NCBI GenBank assembly: GCA_024281015.1
Contig: JAMXLL010000280.1
Location: 1 to 42,531, forward strand
Direction: 5' to 3'
Source of the DNA: Candidatus Binataceae bacterium
GTDB taxonomy: Bacteria > Desulfobacterota > Binatia > Binatales > Binataceae
DNA length: 42,531 nt
The notes beneath the pieces were generated by a model. The model did no database searches and was not told where the DNA came from. It saw only the letters and a program-made list of their open reading frames with translations. Of this stretch, positions 7,348 through 16,195 are shown piece after piece (position 1 is the first letter of the stretch; every line of letters starts with the position of its first letter). Made by a program: the position numbers and the translations under genes.

Positions 7348-9987
7348 ATGGCGGAAGAACGGCGGACACTGTACCTGGTCGACGGCTCCGGTTACATCTT
7401 CCGGGCATTCTTCGCGCTGCCGCGGCTGAATAATTCACGAGGCCTGCCGACGAATGCGACCTATGGCTTCATCCGTATGTTGTTGAAGCTGCTCAAGGAG
7501 GCCCGCCCTACCCATATCGCGGTAGTCTTTGATTCAGCGCGCAAGACTTTCCGGGACGACTTGTTCGAATCTTACAAGGCCAATCGCGTCCAGACCCCCA
7601 GCGACTTGCTGCAGCAAATTCCGTTTATCTATCAGGCAGTCGACCAGTTCCGGATCCCGCGTCTCGTGATTGATGGCTACGAAGCCGATGACGTGATCGC
7701 CACGCTTGCAGTTCGTGCTACTCGCGACGGCTTCAATGCGGTTATTGTCACCGGGGATAAAGATTTCATGCAGCTGGTATCGCCGAGCATCACGCTATGG
7801 GACACGATGTTCGGCAAGCGTACGGGGGTGCGGGAAGTACGCGAGCGTTTTGGGGTCGAGCCGCGCGCGCTGGTAGACGTGATGGCCTTGATGGGCGATT
7901 CGATTGATAACATCAAAGGTGTTCCCGGCGTCGGCGAAAAAACCGCGAGTGCCCTGATTCAGAACTATGGATCTATCGAGTCGCTGTTCGCAGGACTTGA
8001 CAAGCTGGACCAGACGAAGGTCCGTGGCGCGAAGAAGCTTGCCGGTCTGCTGGCGGCCCATCAAGGCGAGGTCGAACTGGCGCGCAAGCTGGTCCGCGTG
8101 GATTCCGATGTGCCAGTTGATTTCGCCCCCATCGACTTGTCCTGGCCCGGGATCGATGAAAAAGGCGTGGCTGACCTGCTCCGCGAACTCGAATTCGATT
8201 CGCTCTTGAACGAGCTGACGCCTTCGGCCCAAGAATTGCCCCAGGCCGAGATAACCGAAGAAGTTCGCGGGGATGGCGATGCATTACCTGCCACGCTCGA
8301 AACCTTGGGGAAGGCATCGCTGGTAGCAATGCATTTTGGCGGCGATCGGGCGGGTGCGCTTGTGCTCAAAATTAAGCCCGCAGAAGAATCCCGGGTATAT
8401 CTGCTTGGGCCTGAATCGATCCACGCCGCAGCGGGATCGCTCGCAGCCTCGGCTCCGCCCAAGGCGTGTCACGACCTTAAGCGCCATATTGGTTTGCTGC
8501 GACGGTATGGCGTCGAGTTGGGAGGTATTGATTTCGATTCGATGCTGGCCGGCTTTCTGATCAATCCGGGTAAACCTGAACCATCGATAGTTGATCTCTA
8601 CCATCAGCATTTGGCTCCGCTGGGCGGAGATACTGCGGTCGGTTCGGAGCCGGCGGTAATTGAGGCCCTGAGGCAAACACTCAAGCGCAAACTCCGCGAC
8701 GACAAACTTGAGTCGTTGTTTAATGAAATTGAACTGCCCGTCGCACGGGTGCTTGCCGATATGGAAGCCGCCGGTATCGGGATCGACGGGGACGCACTAA
8801 AGGCGATGTCGGCGGAATTCGCCGGACAGTTAAGTCGTTTGGAGCATGAATGCTACGAGCTGGCCGGGCGCGAGTTCAATCTCAACTCACCGATTCAGCT
8901 GCGCGAGATCCTGTTCAGCCACCTCGGGCTTTCAGTCAAAGGGCTTAAAAAAACCAAGAGCGGCTATTCGACCGACGCCGATAGTCTCGAGAAGCTGGCG
9001 GCGGTCCATCCAATGCCGCAGAAACTCCTCGAATATCGCGCTATTGCCAAGCTCAAATCGACATATAGCGACGCGCTACCCGAACTCATCGAAGCTTCCA
9101 CGGGTCGTATTCATACTTCCTTTCATCAGGCACTCACTTCGACAGGCCGTCTTAGCTCCAGCGACCCGAATCTACAGAATATTCCGACTCGCACCGAAGA
9201 GGGGCGGCGCATTCGCCGCGCCTTCGTGGCGGCGCCAGGATTCGTGCTTTTGTCGGCGGACTACTCGCAAATTGAGCTGCGGGTATTGGCGCATCTGTCC
9301 GGTGAGCCGACCTTGATTGATGCGTTCGCTCGTCAGGAAGACATTCACACCCGCACTGCACGGGAAATATTGGGTGACAACAGGCCGCTGGACGCGGAAG
9401 CCCGCCGGCTAGCCAAGGTCATTAATTTCGGCATCATCTATGGGATGGGTCCGCAGCGGCTAGCTGGAGAACTCGGTATCCCGTTTTCGCAGGCGGGAAA
9501 TTACATCCAGCGATATTTTGAGCGATTACCCGCAGTGCGAAGCTATGTTGAGCAGACGGTCACTAATGCGCGCGAATGTGGATACGTAACGACAATGTAC
9601 GGCCGCAGACGTTATCTACCTGAGTTGAACGGCCCCGACGGAGGAGCACGCGCTCAGGCGGAACGTATCGCGGTAAATACTCCCATCCAGGGAAGTGCGG
9701 CTGACCTGATAAAGCTAGCGATGGTGCGCCTCCACACGACCCTGGCTCAACAGCGGCTTCCGGCAAGGATCGTGCTGCAGGTCCATGATGAATTATTGCT
9801 GGAGGTGGAAAAGGCGAGCCTGGAGGTGGTCAGGAAAGTGTTGTGCGCCGAAATGGAGGGGGCTGCGGAATTGCGCGTGCCGCTGCGAGTCGAACTGAAG
9901 AATGGTGCCAACTGGGGCGATTTGCAGGCGCTGGGCGGCAGAGGTTCGGGCTCACTTCAGCCTGAACATTCCGAAGCACTCGAATAG
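7348..9987 (+). CDS. polA: DNA polymerase I
   Basis: An 879-residue repair and Okazaki-fragment polymerase. The N-terminal 5' nuclease shows DGYEADDVIATLA, VTGDKDFMQLVS and the helix-hairpin-helix NIKGVPGVGEKTASALI. The C-terminal polymerase has motif A (LLSADYSQIELRVLAHLSGE), the O-helix (RRLAKVINFGIIYGM, with Phe at the sugar-discriminating position) and motif C (LQVHDELLLEV). The middle 3'-5' exonuclease domain looks degenerate: the DxE of Exo I is absent (LVAMHFGGDR) and no YxxxD of Exo III is seen, so it probably does not proofread. The ATG at 7348 follows a purine-rich GGGAGAAGTGGGCGGGG; an in-frame TTG at 7279 would add 23 unconserved residues. Confidence 0.98.
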   Translation: MAEERRTLYLVDGSGYIFRAFFALPRLNNSRGLPTNATYGFIRMLLKLLKEARPTHIAVVFDSARKTFRDDLFESYKANRVQTPSDLLQQIPFIYQAVDQFRIPRLVIDGYEADDVIATLAVRATRDGFNAVIVTGDKDFMQLVSPSITLWDTMFGKRTGVREVRERFGVEPRALVDVMALMGDSIDNIKGVPGVGEKTASALIQNYGSIESLFAGLDKLDQTKVRGAKKLAGLLAAHQGEVELARKLVRVDSDVPVDFAPIDLSWPGIDEKGVADLLRELEFDSLLNELTPSAQELPQAEITEEVRGDGDALPATLETLGKASLVAMHFGGDRAGALVLKIKPAEESRVYLLGPESIHAAAGSLAASAPPKACHDLKRHIGLLRRYGVELGGIDFDSMLAGFLINPGKPEPSIVDLYHQHLAPLGGDTAVGSEPAVIEALRQTLKRKLRDDKLESLFNEIELPVARVLADMEAAGIGIDGDALKAMSAEFAGQLSRLEHECYELAGREFNLNSPIQLREILFSHLGLSVKGLKKTKSGYSTDADSLEKLAAVHPMPQKLLEYRAIAKLKSTYSDALPELIEASTGRIHTSFHQALTSTGRLSSSDPNLQNIPTRTEEGRRIRRAFVAAPGFVLLSADYSQIELRVLAHLSGEPTLIDAFARQEDIHTRTAREILGDNRPLDAEARRLAKVINFGIIYGMGPQRLAGELGIPFSQAGNYIQRYFERLPAVRSYVEQTVTNARECGYVTTMYGRRRYLPELNGPDGGARAQAERIAVNTPIQGSAADLIKLAMVRLHTTLAQQRLPARIVLQVHDELLLEVEKASLEVVRKVLCAEMEGAAELRVPLRVELKNGANWGDLQALGGRGSGSLQPEHSEALE

Positions 9988-10039
9988 CAACTTAGGCATC
10001 GTCCTTTGAATTTCTCCATTTCGCTACCGTCCAATCCTT

Positions 10040-10618
10040 TTGAGTAAAGCATCCGGGCCAGCGGCCGACGAAACTGAACTTATTCGTAAGGCAATACGAG
10101 GAGATCGCGAGGCCTTCGGCATCTTGGTTGAGCGCTATCATCGGCGCGTGGTGGGAGTGGCTCTGGCCGTGGTTCACAACCCCGAAGATGCGCTGGAACT
10201 GGCACAGGAGACATTCGTCAGGGCTTTCGAAAACCTCCGCACTTTCGAGTCGCGTTCGAGCTTTTCGACTTGGCTGTACCGTATTGCAGCCAATCTGGCG
10301 ATCGATTTGCGCCGGCGTGAGGGGCGCCATACTTTCGTCAGGGGGGAAGAGGGCGAAAATGAGATTGACCGGATGCCCAATTCTGTCCCCGACAGCTTCG
10401 CCGAGTTTTCTCGCGGCGAACTCAATCGGCGGCTCCGTGCAGCACTCGATGAATTGACGCCCGAGCATCGGGCAGTGATACTGCTGCGAGAGGTAGAAGG
10501 ACTATCGTACGACGAGATCAGCGACATGTTGCAGTGTCCTCGCGGTACCGTAATGAGCCGCTTGCATTACGCTCGCAACCGGCTGCGTGCGCTTCTCAAG
10601 ACCGCTGAGGAGAACTGA
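10040..10618 (+). CDS. ECF RNA polymerase sigma factor (RpoE/SigW-like)
   Basis: A 192-residue group 4 sigma factor. Region 2 is seen as EDALELAQETFVRAFENL and FSTWLYRIAANLAIDLRRR, region 4 as LTPEHRAVILLREVEGLSYD with the recognition helix around CPRGTVMSRLHYARNRLRAL. It directs RNA polymerase to stress promoters and is normally held by the anti-sigma factor encoded next door, 5 bp downstream. The start is a TTG at 10040; no ATG precedes the conserved region, the frame is closed by a stop at 10007-10009, and no clear ribosome binding site is visible, so the exact start is uncertain. Confidence 0.95.
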   Translation: MSKASGPAADETELIRKAIRGDREAFGILVERYHRRVVGVALAVVHNPEDALELAQETFVRAFENLRTFESRSSFSTWLYRIAANLAIDLRRREGRHTFVRGEEGENEIDRMPNSVPDSFAEFSRGELNRRLRAALDELTPEHRAVILLREVEGLSYDEISDMLQCPRGTVMSRLHYARNRLRALLKTAEEN

Positions 10619-10623
10619 AAGCC

Positions 10624-11160
10624 ATGGCTGCGTGCGACCAGGTAAAGCTTCTACTAGGCCCCTTCGAAGACGGCGAGCTCGAACCTCACGAGATGGAGGA
10701 TGTCGCGCTCCATATCGTAACGTGCCACGGTTGCAAAGACGCCCTCGACGACTATCGATCATTGGCTGTAGCGCTACGTGATTGCCTGCCTCAACCGGCC
10801 CTTGAAGGGTTTGCTGCGGGGGTGCTGGCGCGAATCGAAGAAATTCCGCAGCCATTTCGGCTGCGTTGGCGATCTTACCTTGAGGCCCTTAGCGAACCAC
10901 TGAGCGCCGCCACCCTGGTGGCGGCCGGAGCCTTTGTTGCGCTGGTGACTGCGTGGCTGGTGACGCCCTATGCACACCTGCTACTGCATCATCCGTCAAA
11001 TCTCAATCAAGTCGCATCAGTTCAGAATGATTCGACGACGACTGCTCAGCGAATGAACGCAGCGGGACACGACGCCCCTCTCGATCAGCCGCAACCCTCG
11101 GTGCTTGCGCTTTCGAACGATCCGACCACCACCGTAATCTGGTTGCCCAACCAACCATAA
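10624..11160 (+). CDS. Membrane-anchored zinc-type anti-sigma factor
   Basis: A 178-residue protein. The N-terminal domain has the zinc anti-sigma signature H30-x3-C34-x2-C37 (HIVTCHGC) preceded by C4, and an acidic FEDGELEPHE helix. A single membrane helix lies at about residues 94-115 (AATLVAAGAFVALVTAWLV), and the C-terminal part should face the periplasm. Such proteins bind the cognate ECF sigma factor and release it on an envelope or redox signal. It sits 5 bp after the sigma gene and 2 bp before an exported protein, one transcript. The assignment rests on motif plus context. Confidence 0.88.
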   Translation: MAACDQVKLLLGPFEDGELEPHEMEDVALHIVTCHGCKDALDDYRSLAVALRDCLPQPALEGFAAGVLARIEEIPQPFRLRWRSYLEALSEPLSAATLVAAGAFVALVTAWLVTPYAHLLLHHPSNLNQVASVQNDSTTTAQRMNAAGHDAPLDQPQPSVLALSNDPTTTVIWLPNQP

Positions 11161-11162
11161 GT

Positions 11163-11717
11163 ATGAGCCGTCCGAACTCGATTTCCGTCTTGCTTTGCGC
11201 GATAGCTTTACTATCCCCGGCGGCACACGGTAGAGCGGACGCCCAATGCGATACGCCGGTGTTGAGCATCCATGTTGACTCGATATTCGCGGGCGAGGCA
11301 GGTAGCGAAATCGATCAAAGGTTAAAGTCCGAAACCGGACGCCTGCAAGCTCTGTTCGACTATAGTTCGTACCGGTTGCTGAGAACCGATGAGGCTGACA
11401 CGGCGTGCGGACAGGAGGTGGCGTTCATCCTACCGGTTGAACGTATTCTTCACGTGCGGCCATTGGCAACTCACCGCAATGCGGTCGTCCTGGACCTGGC
11501 TTTATTTGCTGGAGCACGGGCACTGATGAGGACTCAGTTGAAGGTCTCGCGCGGGGGCTTGCTGCTGTTAGTCGGCGAGCACAGTCCGCAAGAGGCCTAT
11601 ATCACGACACTCACAATCGGTACTCCTGGGAGTCTGCCCGCGAGCGGGCCGCTAGGAGCAGCGACCGCGATCGCCACCCCGTTACCGTCGGCAAAAACTT
11701 CAATCAGCGGCAGGTAA
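11163..11717 (+). CDS. Exported hypothetical protein of the sigma/anti-sigma operon
   Basis: A 184-residue protein with a classical signal peptide (SVLLCAIALLSPAAHGRADA). The mature part starts with CDTPVLSIHVDSIFAGEAG and carries a region rich in Leu/Val strands (MRTQLKVSRGGLLLLVGEHS), ending in a Pro/Ala/Thr tail. I do not recognise a named family. The position, 2 bp after the anti-sigma gene, suggests it is an extracytoplasmic target or modulator of that regulator; this is inference from context. Confidence 0.75.
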   Translation: MSRPNSISVLLCAIALLSPAAHGRADAQCDTPVLSIHVDSIFAGEAGSEIDQRLKSETGRLQALFDYSSYRLLRTDEADTACGQEVAFILPVERILHVRPLATHRNAVVLDLALFAGARALMRTQLKVSRGGLLLLVGEHSPQEAYITTLTIGTPGSLPASGPLGAATAIATPLPSAKTSISGR

Positions 11718-11747
11718 ACACCGGCCGTCCCGATGTAGCAATCCTGC

Positions 11748-12137
11748 TCAGTTTTCCGCGATTACGTGGGCAATCGCCAACGTTGCCGTATGGCTGATGC
11801 TGAGATGGAAACGGACAAAATTGCGTTGACGCGCGAGTTCGGCCGCTTTGCCATTTAGGACAATCGTGGGTGCCTGGCCGCGCGAACGTACCACCTCGAT
11901 CGCCGCCCACCCGACATTACGGTTCCATCCTGTGCCCAAGGCTTTCATCATGGCTTCTTTGGCGGCGAATCGCGCCGCATAGCTCTCATAACGCGAGCGC
12001 CCTCGCGATTCGCAATAGGCAACTTCTTTTTCGGTGAACACACGCTGGCGAAAACGACTTCCCGTAGTCGGCCGCGTCAGCGCGCGTTCAACGCGTTCCA
12101 CTTCGACCATATCGACGCCAGTTCCGACGATAGCCAT
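11748..12137 (-). CDS. acpS: Holo-[acyl-carrier-protein] synthase
   Basis: A 129-residue phosphopantetheinyl transferase that moves the 4'-phosphopantetheine arm from CoA to apo-ACP, needed for fatty acid synthesis. The family signatures are clear: VGTGVDMVEVERVERAL at the N-terminus with the Mg-binding Asp, RFAAKEAMMKALGTG with the second metal-binding Glu, and FHLSISHTATLAIAHV near the end. The ATG at 12137 gives the standard length; upstream in-frame codons would add 23 unconserved residues. It stands alone and convergent with the sigma operon. Confidence 0.96.
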   Translation of the reverse strand: MAIVGTGVDMVEVERVERALTRPTTGSRFRQRVFTEKEVAYCESRGRSRYESYAARFAAKEAMMKALGTGWNRNVGWAAIEVVRSRGQAPTIVLNGKAAELARQRNFVRFHLSISHTATLAIAHVIAEN

Positions 12138-12312
12138 AAAATGCCCGATTATTCGGCGATGCCCCGTCCGGCTGTTCGCCGGGCATGGGCACCACCGACT
12201 ATCCATTTAGCCCTGGTTTCGCGGTCCTCGTTTATCGAGACTACCTGTCTCTTGCGGCAGAACGCGAGGCGATTCTATTGTGCAGCAGGCGTCCGTTTTC
12301 GGAGGGTAATCA

Positions 12313-12546
12313 ATGGCGCAGTTCAAAACGACCGTAAACAAGGCGAAATGTATCGCCAGTGAGGATTGCATTCAGACCGCTCCAGGGGTGTTCCAGCTCG
12401 ACGATGAAGGCAAATCAGAGGCGTACAACCAGAGGGGGGCACCCGATAACGTGATCCTGGCCGCGGCTCGGGCATGTCCCGCCAAGGCGATTGTCGTGGT
12501 GGATGAAGAGACCGGCACTCAACTCTTTCCGCCGCCAAAAAAATAG
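12313..12546 (+). CDS. Single-cluster ferredoxin, probably [3Fe-4S]
   Basis: A 77-residue soluble electron carrier. Cluster ligands: C13 and C19 in CIASEDC, and C55 in ACPAKAI. The middle cysteine of the usual CxxCxxC is Ser16, which is the pattern of [3Fe-4S] ferredoxins such as those serving cytochrome P450 enzymes. The ATG at 12313 is preceded by GGAGGGTAATCA, a strong ribosome binding site. No P450 or reductase gene lies nearby, so the partner is unknown. Confidence 0.93.
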   Translation: MAQFKTTVNKAKCIASEDCIQTAPGVFQLDDEGKSEAYNQRGAPDNVILAAARACPAKAIVVVDEETGTQLFPPPKK

Positions 12547-12646
12547 CATACCCCAGGCGAGTGTAGCAGGTAGCAAATGCGTCTATGAGTGTGCGCACAT
12601 TTTGCGCCTACCGGTACAAGAGGGTCCCGGCTAAGCGATACATGCA

Positions 12647-13156
12647 GTGACTGTCAGGACAAGAAAGATTCGACGCCGGCGCCTATCCGGTGAAGTCAGC
12701 ATCGAGCAAAGCCACGATTCAGCCGCCATCGCTGCCATGCTGCACAGAGCGGCCATCACCATTGCGGCTGACGAAAGTGCCGGATGTTTCCTGCTAGCTT
12801 ACCTGGGCGACGATCCAGTCGGCATCGCGTGCCTGGAAACCGAGGTTGACGCCGGCCTGCTGGGCGCGCTCTTTGTTGTAGAGCAAATGCGCCGGCAGGG
12901 GATAGGCGCCCAGCTGGTTTCGGCCGCCAAGCTTGCGGCGCACACGCGCGGTGCGCGGATGCTCTATGCTGCGGTCCCGCAGGAATTTGTCGTCTATCTT
13001 GCGCGATTTGGTTTTACCGAGACAGTTCCCGCCGAGGTAACCCGGACGATCGCAGAAGCATCGATGGTGCTGCCGATTAGGTCGGACGAAATGCGGCGAT
13101 GCATCACGCTTCGCCTAGATCTCTCCGGCGAACCTTGGGGAATCGCCACAGCGTAA
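12647..13156 (+). CDS. GNAT family N-acetyltransferase
   Basis: A 169-residue protein with the acetyl-CoA-binding motif A: GLLGALFVVEQMRRQGIGAQ (the R/Q-x-x-G-x-G loop in RRQGIG), followed by the YLARFGFTET motif typical of the fold's C-terminal part. The substrate cannot be told from sequence. The start is probably the GTG at 12647; no ATG fits and the ribosome binding site is weak, so the N-terminus is uncertain. Confidence 0.82.
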   Translation: MTVRTRKIRRRRLSGEVSIEQSHDSAAIAAMLHRAAITIAADESAGCFLLAYLGDDPVGIACLETEVDAGLLGALFVVEQMRRQGIGAQLVSAAKLAAHTRGARMLYAAVPQEFVVYLARFGFTETVPAEVTRTIAEASMVLPIRSDEMRRCITLRLDLSGEPWGIATA

Positions 13157-13167
13157 ACATCGACTCG

Positions 13168-13425
13168 TCAGGTGCCGTGCAGAATTGCCAGCACACTCAG
13201 CACCAGCTGCCATGAGGCGATGATGAACCCGACTACGCCGATCAGGCCAGTCAGCCACAACGTCAGGCCATATTGAGGGGAGTGCACCATCCGCTCCAAT
13301 GGAGCATCCTTATAGTTCAGGATTTGGCGGCGCATCCGCCGGTAAAAGACTAGACAGCTCACTGCCGCGTAGCCGAACAGCAGACAAGCCAAGAGTGAGG
13401 CAACCAATCTTCTTTCGGGATTCAA
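13168..13425 (-). CDS. Small membrane protein (85 aa)
   Basis: Two predicted membrane helices, at about residues 8-28 (VASLLACLLFGYAAVSCLVF) and 55-80 (TLWLTGLIGVVGFIIASWQL), joined by a basic loop (YRRMRRQILNYKDAP). No recognised family. It appears to start with TTG at 13425, with TGAGGCGA as a plausible ribosome binding site about 5 bases before. It converges with the GNAT gene, 11 bp between stops. Confidence 0.6.
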   Translation of the reverse strand: MNPERRLVASLLACLLFGYAAVSCLVFYRRMRRQILNYKDAPLERMVHSPQYGLTLWLTGLIGVVGFIIASWQLVLSVLAILHGT

Positions 13426-13547
13426 GTTTCGCCTCAGGTTCCAGCGTCAATTCCGTAATCGCCTCGCACAACGTGCAATGATAAACAACAAGTCTGACGC
13501 GAACGAGCAGCCAGATTTACGCTTAATTGTTCGGCAAAGAGGTTGTT

Positions 13548-14402
13548 ATGAAAATTGGTGTTTTCCTTTTGGCTTCTGAGCAGTCGGCGGATCCCGCGAT
13601 GGTGGCCAAACATGCTGAAGAACTAGGCTTTGGCTCGTTCTGGGTGCCCGAGCACCCTATTTTGCCAGTGCACTGCTCGTCGGGATATCCAGGCACCCCC
13701 GACGGGAGCATTCCGCCAGCAGTCGGCATCATCGCGGATCCCTTTGTCGCCCTGGCTCGGGCTTCCGCGCTGACGTCAACTATCCAGCTCGGAACCGGTG
13801 TTTGTCTTGTGCCTGAGCGTAATCCATTGCTGCTCGCTAAAGAAATCGCAACACTCGATTATTATTCGGGGGGTCGCTTTATCTTTGGCATAGGTGCCGG
13901 CTGGCTGAAGGAAGAAACTGAAATCATGGGTGGCGACTTCGCTCACCGCTGGACTCAAACTCGCGACGCCGTTCTCGCGATGAAAGAGCTTTGGACCAAA
14001 CCCGAATCGGAGTACCACGGACGGTATTACGATTTTCCGGCGGTACGCTGCTTCCCCAAACCTGCAGCCAAGCCGCATCCGCCAGTGCTGCTCGGTGGAA
14101 GCTCAAAACACGTGTTCAAGCGCATTGTCGAATGGGGCGATGGCTGGTTACCAACAGGTGTTCCCCTCGAGGGCATTCAACGTGGCCGCGAGATGCTCAA
14201 CCAGCTAGCAATGGGGGCAGGCCGCGATCCGCGCTCAATAAACATCATTGCCTTCGGGCAGCCCGGCCAATTCACCACCGCTAACGAGATCGAGGCCTTG
14301 GACAAGGCCGGCATCTCCCATGCAACTATTTGGCTCAGGCGCTCGAAACAGGACGACGTTATGCGCGAAATCGAGGACCTGGCGTCCCTGGTGCGCCGTT
14401 AG
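13548..14402 (+). CDS. LLM-class F420-dependent oxidoreductase
   Basis: A 284-residue luciferase-like TIM-barrel enzyme of the F420-type subfamily. Seen: MKIGVFLL at the start, EELGFGSFWVPEHP, LGTGVCLVPERNPLLLAKEI, GGRFIFGIGAGWLKEE, and KPHPPVLLGGSS, all hallmark blocks. These enzymes transfer hydride between F420 (sometimes FMN) and diverse substrates; the substrate here is unknown. The ATG at 13548 is preceded by AAAGAGG; a TTG-like upstream start would add seven residues. It resembles the gene at 40785-41642, which shares the YP.TPDG insertion, so the two may be paralogues. Its stop overlaps the start of the DUF192 gene by one base. Confidence 0.93.
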   Translation: MKIGVFLLASEQSADPAMVAKHAEELGFGSFWVPEHPILPVHCSSGYPGTPDGSIPPAVGIIADPFVALARASALTSTIQLGTGVCLVPERNPLLLAKEIATLDYYSGGRFIFGIGAGWLKEETEIMGGDFAHRWTQTRDAVLAMKELWTKPESEYHGRYYDFPAVRCFPKPAAKPHPPVLLGGSSKHVFKRIVEWGDGWLPTGVPLEGIQRGREMLNQLAMGAGRDPRSINIIAFGQPGQFTTANEIEALDKAGISHATIWLRRSKQDDVMREIEDLASLVRR

Positions 14403-14815
14403 TGCAGGCGCCAGCCGGGGACGTGAGGCCGGCAGCCGAGACACCGGCCCTCGTGTGCGCCCGCAATCTGACGCGCGGGACCGTCGTGTGCTCTCGGGCG
14501 AAAGTGGCACGCGGCTTTAGCGACCGCAGGCGTGGTTTGTTAGGATACACTGAACTGAGCGCCGATGAGGGCATGTTATTCGACACCGAGCTCCTGATCC
14601 CGCTGATGTGGATGCATACGCTGTTCATGTCTTTCCCAATTGATATTGTGTTCCTCGGGCGAGGAGATCGAGTGATCAAAATCCAGACCTCACTCAAACC
14701 ATGGCGTGTGTCAGCGATAGTCTTTGGTGCACGCAAGGCGCTTGAATTGGCTGCCGGTGTCGCGAGCAGAACAGAGACGGCAGTCGGCGACGTTATTTCG
14801 CTCGTGAGCTTGTAA
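14402..14815 (+). CDS. DUF192 family protein
   Basis: A protein of about 137 residues. Family landmarks: ARGFSDRRRGLLGYTEL, DEGMLFDTELL, WMHTLFMSFPIDIVFL, LKPWRV and ALELAAG. DUF192 proteins are small beta-rich proteins of unknown function, often exported, but no signal peptide is seen here. The start is probably the GTG at 14402 that overlaps the upstream stop (TAGTG); a GTG at 14423 is also possible. The overlap suggests translational coupling to the LLM gene. Confidence 0.85.
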   Translation: MQAPAGDVRPAAETPALVCARNLTRGTVVCSRAKVARGFSDRRRGLLGYTELSADEGMLFDTELLIPLMWMHTLFMSFPIDIVFLGRGDRVIKIQTSLKPWRVSAIVFGARKALELAAGVASRTETAVGDVISLVSL

Positions 14816-14844
14816 CCCGCGATTGTCAGCCGGAGGGATTCAAA

Positions 14845-15318
14845 ATGCGAAGCTCAAGCTTTTACGAGGAGCGCAGGGAAGCACTGAAACAACAGTATCT
14901 GCCGCCCGGCGAGTCTGCGGGTGAACCCGTCCAGACGGTCGGGGTTGATCATCTCGCCCTGATTTGTTCGGAATTGGAACGGACCATAGAGTTCTATACA
15001 GAGGTTTTGGGGATGCGGCTGACGCGAATTGTTCAGAACCGTGACGAACCGACCTCTACCCATATTTTCCTCGATATGGGGGGTGGCAATCAGTTGGCGT
15101 TTTTCGATTTTCCTGAGAAAGGGCCTGACCGCACGATCCGCGGTGTCGGAAGTATGCATCATGTCGCGCTGAAGACCCGGCCGGACCAGATGCGCGCCGT
15201 TCTAGCAAGGCTCGACGAACGCCACATCGCGTACTCGATGCATGGCCGGCCTGAATCAGGCTCGATCTACGTACGCGACCCTGACGAAATCCTGGTGGAG
15301 CTAACCACTGGGTATTGA
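14845..15318 (+). CDS. VOC superfamily (glyoxalase/dioxygenase-like) protein
   Basis: A 157-residue protein with one vicinal-oxygen-chelate module of two halves. The first begins VDHLALICSELERTIEFYTE, the second SMHHVALKTRPDQM, and it ends with YVRDPDEILVELT, where the Glu is the usual last metal ligand. The reaction cannot be inferred; the family includes glyoxalase I, extradiol dioxygenases and epimerases. The ATG at 14845 follows a strong CGGAGGGATTCAAA. It is 29 bp after the DUF192 gene and may share its transcript. Confidence 0.9.
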   Translation: MRSSSFYEERREALKQQYLPPGESAGEPVQTVGVDHLALICSELERTIEFYTEVLGMRLTRIVQNRDEPTSTHIFLDMGGGNQLAFFDFPEKGPDRTIRGVGSMHHVALKTRPDQMRAVLARLDERHIAYSMHGRPESGSIYVRDPDEILVELTTGY

Positions 15319-15354
15319 CGCCTGGAGACAAAACGCCCGTGGCGAACGATCGAC

Positions 15355-15972
15355 TCAGGCCGCCTCCGGCCACGCTGCGATAATGGCTAACGGGGGCTCT
15401 TGCCAGTTGCACTCGGTCCGGGCAAAGCCGGCGGCATGTAGCCATTCGCGATGGGTCGCTATTCCTCCTTCGACCAGACCGAAAAGATCGTAATCCAGAA
15501 AAATGCCGGTTCGAAGCAGCATTTCATAGATCGAACCATAGCACGCCCGCATCAGTGGCGATTCCCGCAGGTTATGGATCGCCAGCCCTGAAATAATCAG
15601 ATCGAATGGAGCGGGCAGTTCCGAGGTCCATCCGGGATCGCGCAAATCAGATCGAACGTAGCTGATACGGCTGCTATGCAATTGCAGGCGGCGGCGAGCA
15701 TGTTCAAACATCGGGGCTGAATAGTCCTGTAAGGTTAGACGCGCGCGTGGGAACATTCTCAGGACTTGCTCGCTGACCACTCCATAGCCGGCGCCAACGT
15801 CTAATACGTTAATTTCTGCCTCGGGCGCGAACGGCGCCAGCGTCAACATTTGCTGCAGCAACGGACGGCGCTCGTTATCGCGAGTAATGTCGCTTGCGAT
15901 CCAGTGCTCAACGTACTCGCGCGAATGCCAGTCATGCTCACCAACCGGCCGGTTGCCATACTGACCAGGCAT
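15355..15972 (-). CDS. SAM-dependent class I methyltransferase
   Basis: A 205-residue Rossmann-fold methyltransferase. Motif I is NVLDVGAGYGVVSEQ, the post-I acidic residue is in LTLQDYSAPMFEHARRRL, and motif IV reads FDLIISGLAIHNL. The N-terminus (HDWHSREYVEHWIASDITRD) may form a substrate lid. The substrate is unknown. The ATG at 15972 has no Shine-Dalgarno site; a TATACT about 8 bases before it could make a leaderless transcript, but no -35 box supports this. Confidence 0.9.
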   Translation of the reverse strand: MPGQYGNRPVGEHDWHSREYVEHWIASDITRDNERRPLLQQMLTLAPFAPEAEINVLDVGAGYGVVSEQVLRMFPRARLTLQDYSAPMFEHARRRLQLHSSRISYVRSDLRDPGWTSELPAPFDLIISGLAIHNLRESPLMRACYGSIYEMLLRTGIFLDYDLFGLVEGGIATHREWLHAAGFARTECNWQEPPLAIIAAWPEAA

Positions 15973-16195
15973 AATATCAGTATATCACAACCTGGACGAC
16001 GACTGGCGTGCGTCAGCATCCTACCGCGATGTGCCTAAAACCAGATCAAGCGCCGCGCCGCGCAAGTAACTTCGTTAATTAAAGTGTCTGCATCATTCCC
16101 CGCGCCGCGCAGGTCAGCGATTCCCGCGCACCCGGGCCGCAGCACACTGATGACAGAATGGACGGATACAAATTCAACTAATTGCAGCACCATAC

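Noticed and set aside
15978-15983. TATACT as a -10 box giving a leaderless methyltransferase mRNA
   Set aside because: No -35 partner at proper spacing; the hexamer alone is weak evidence.
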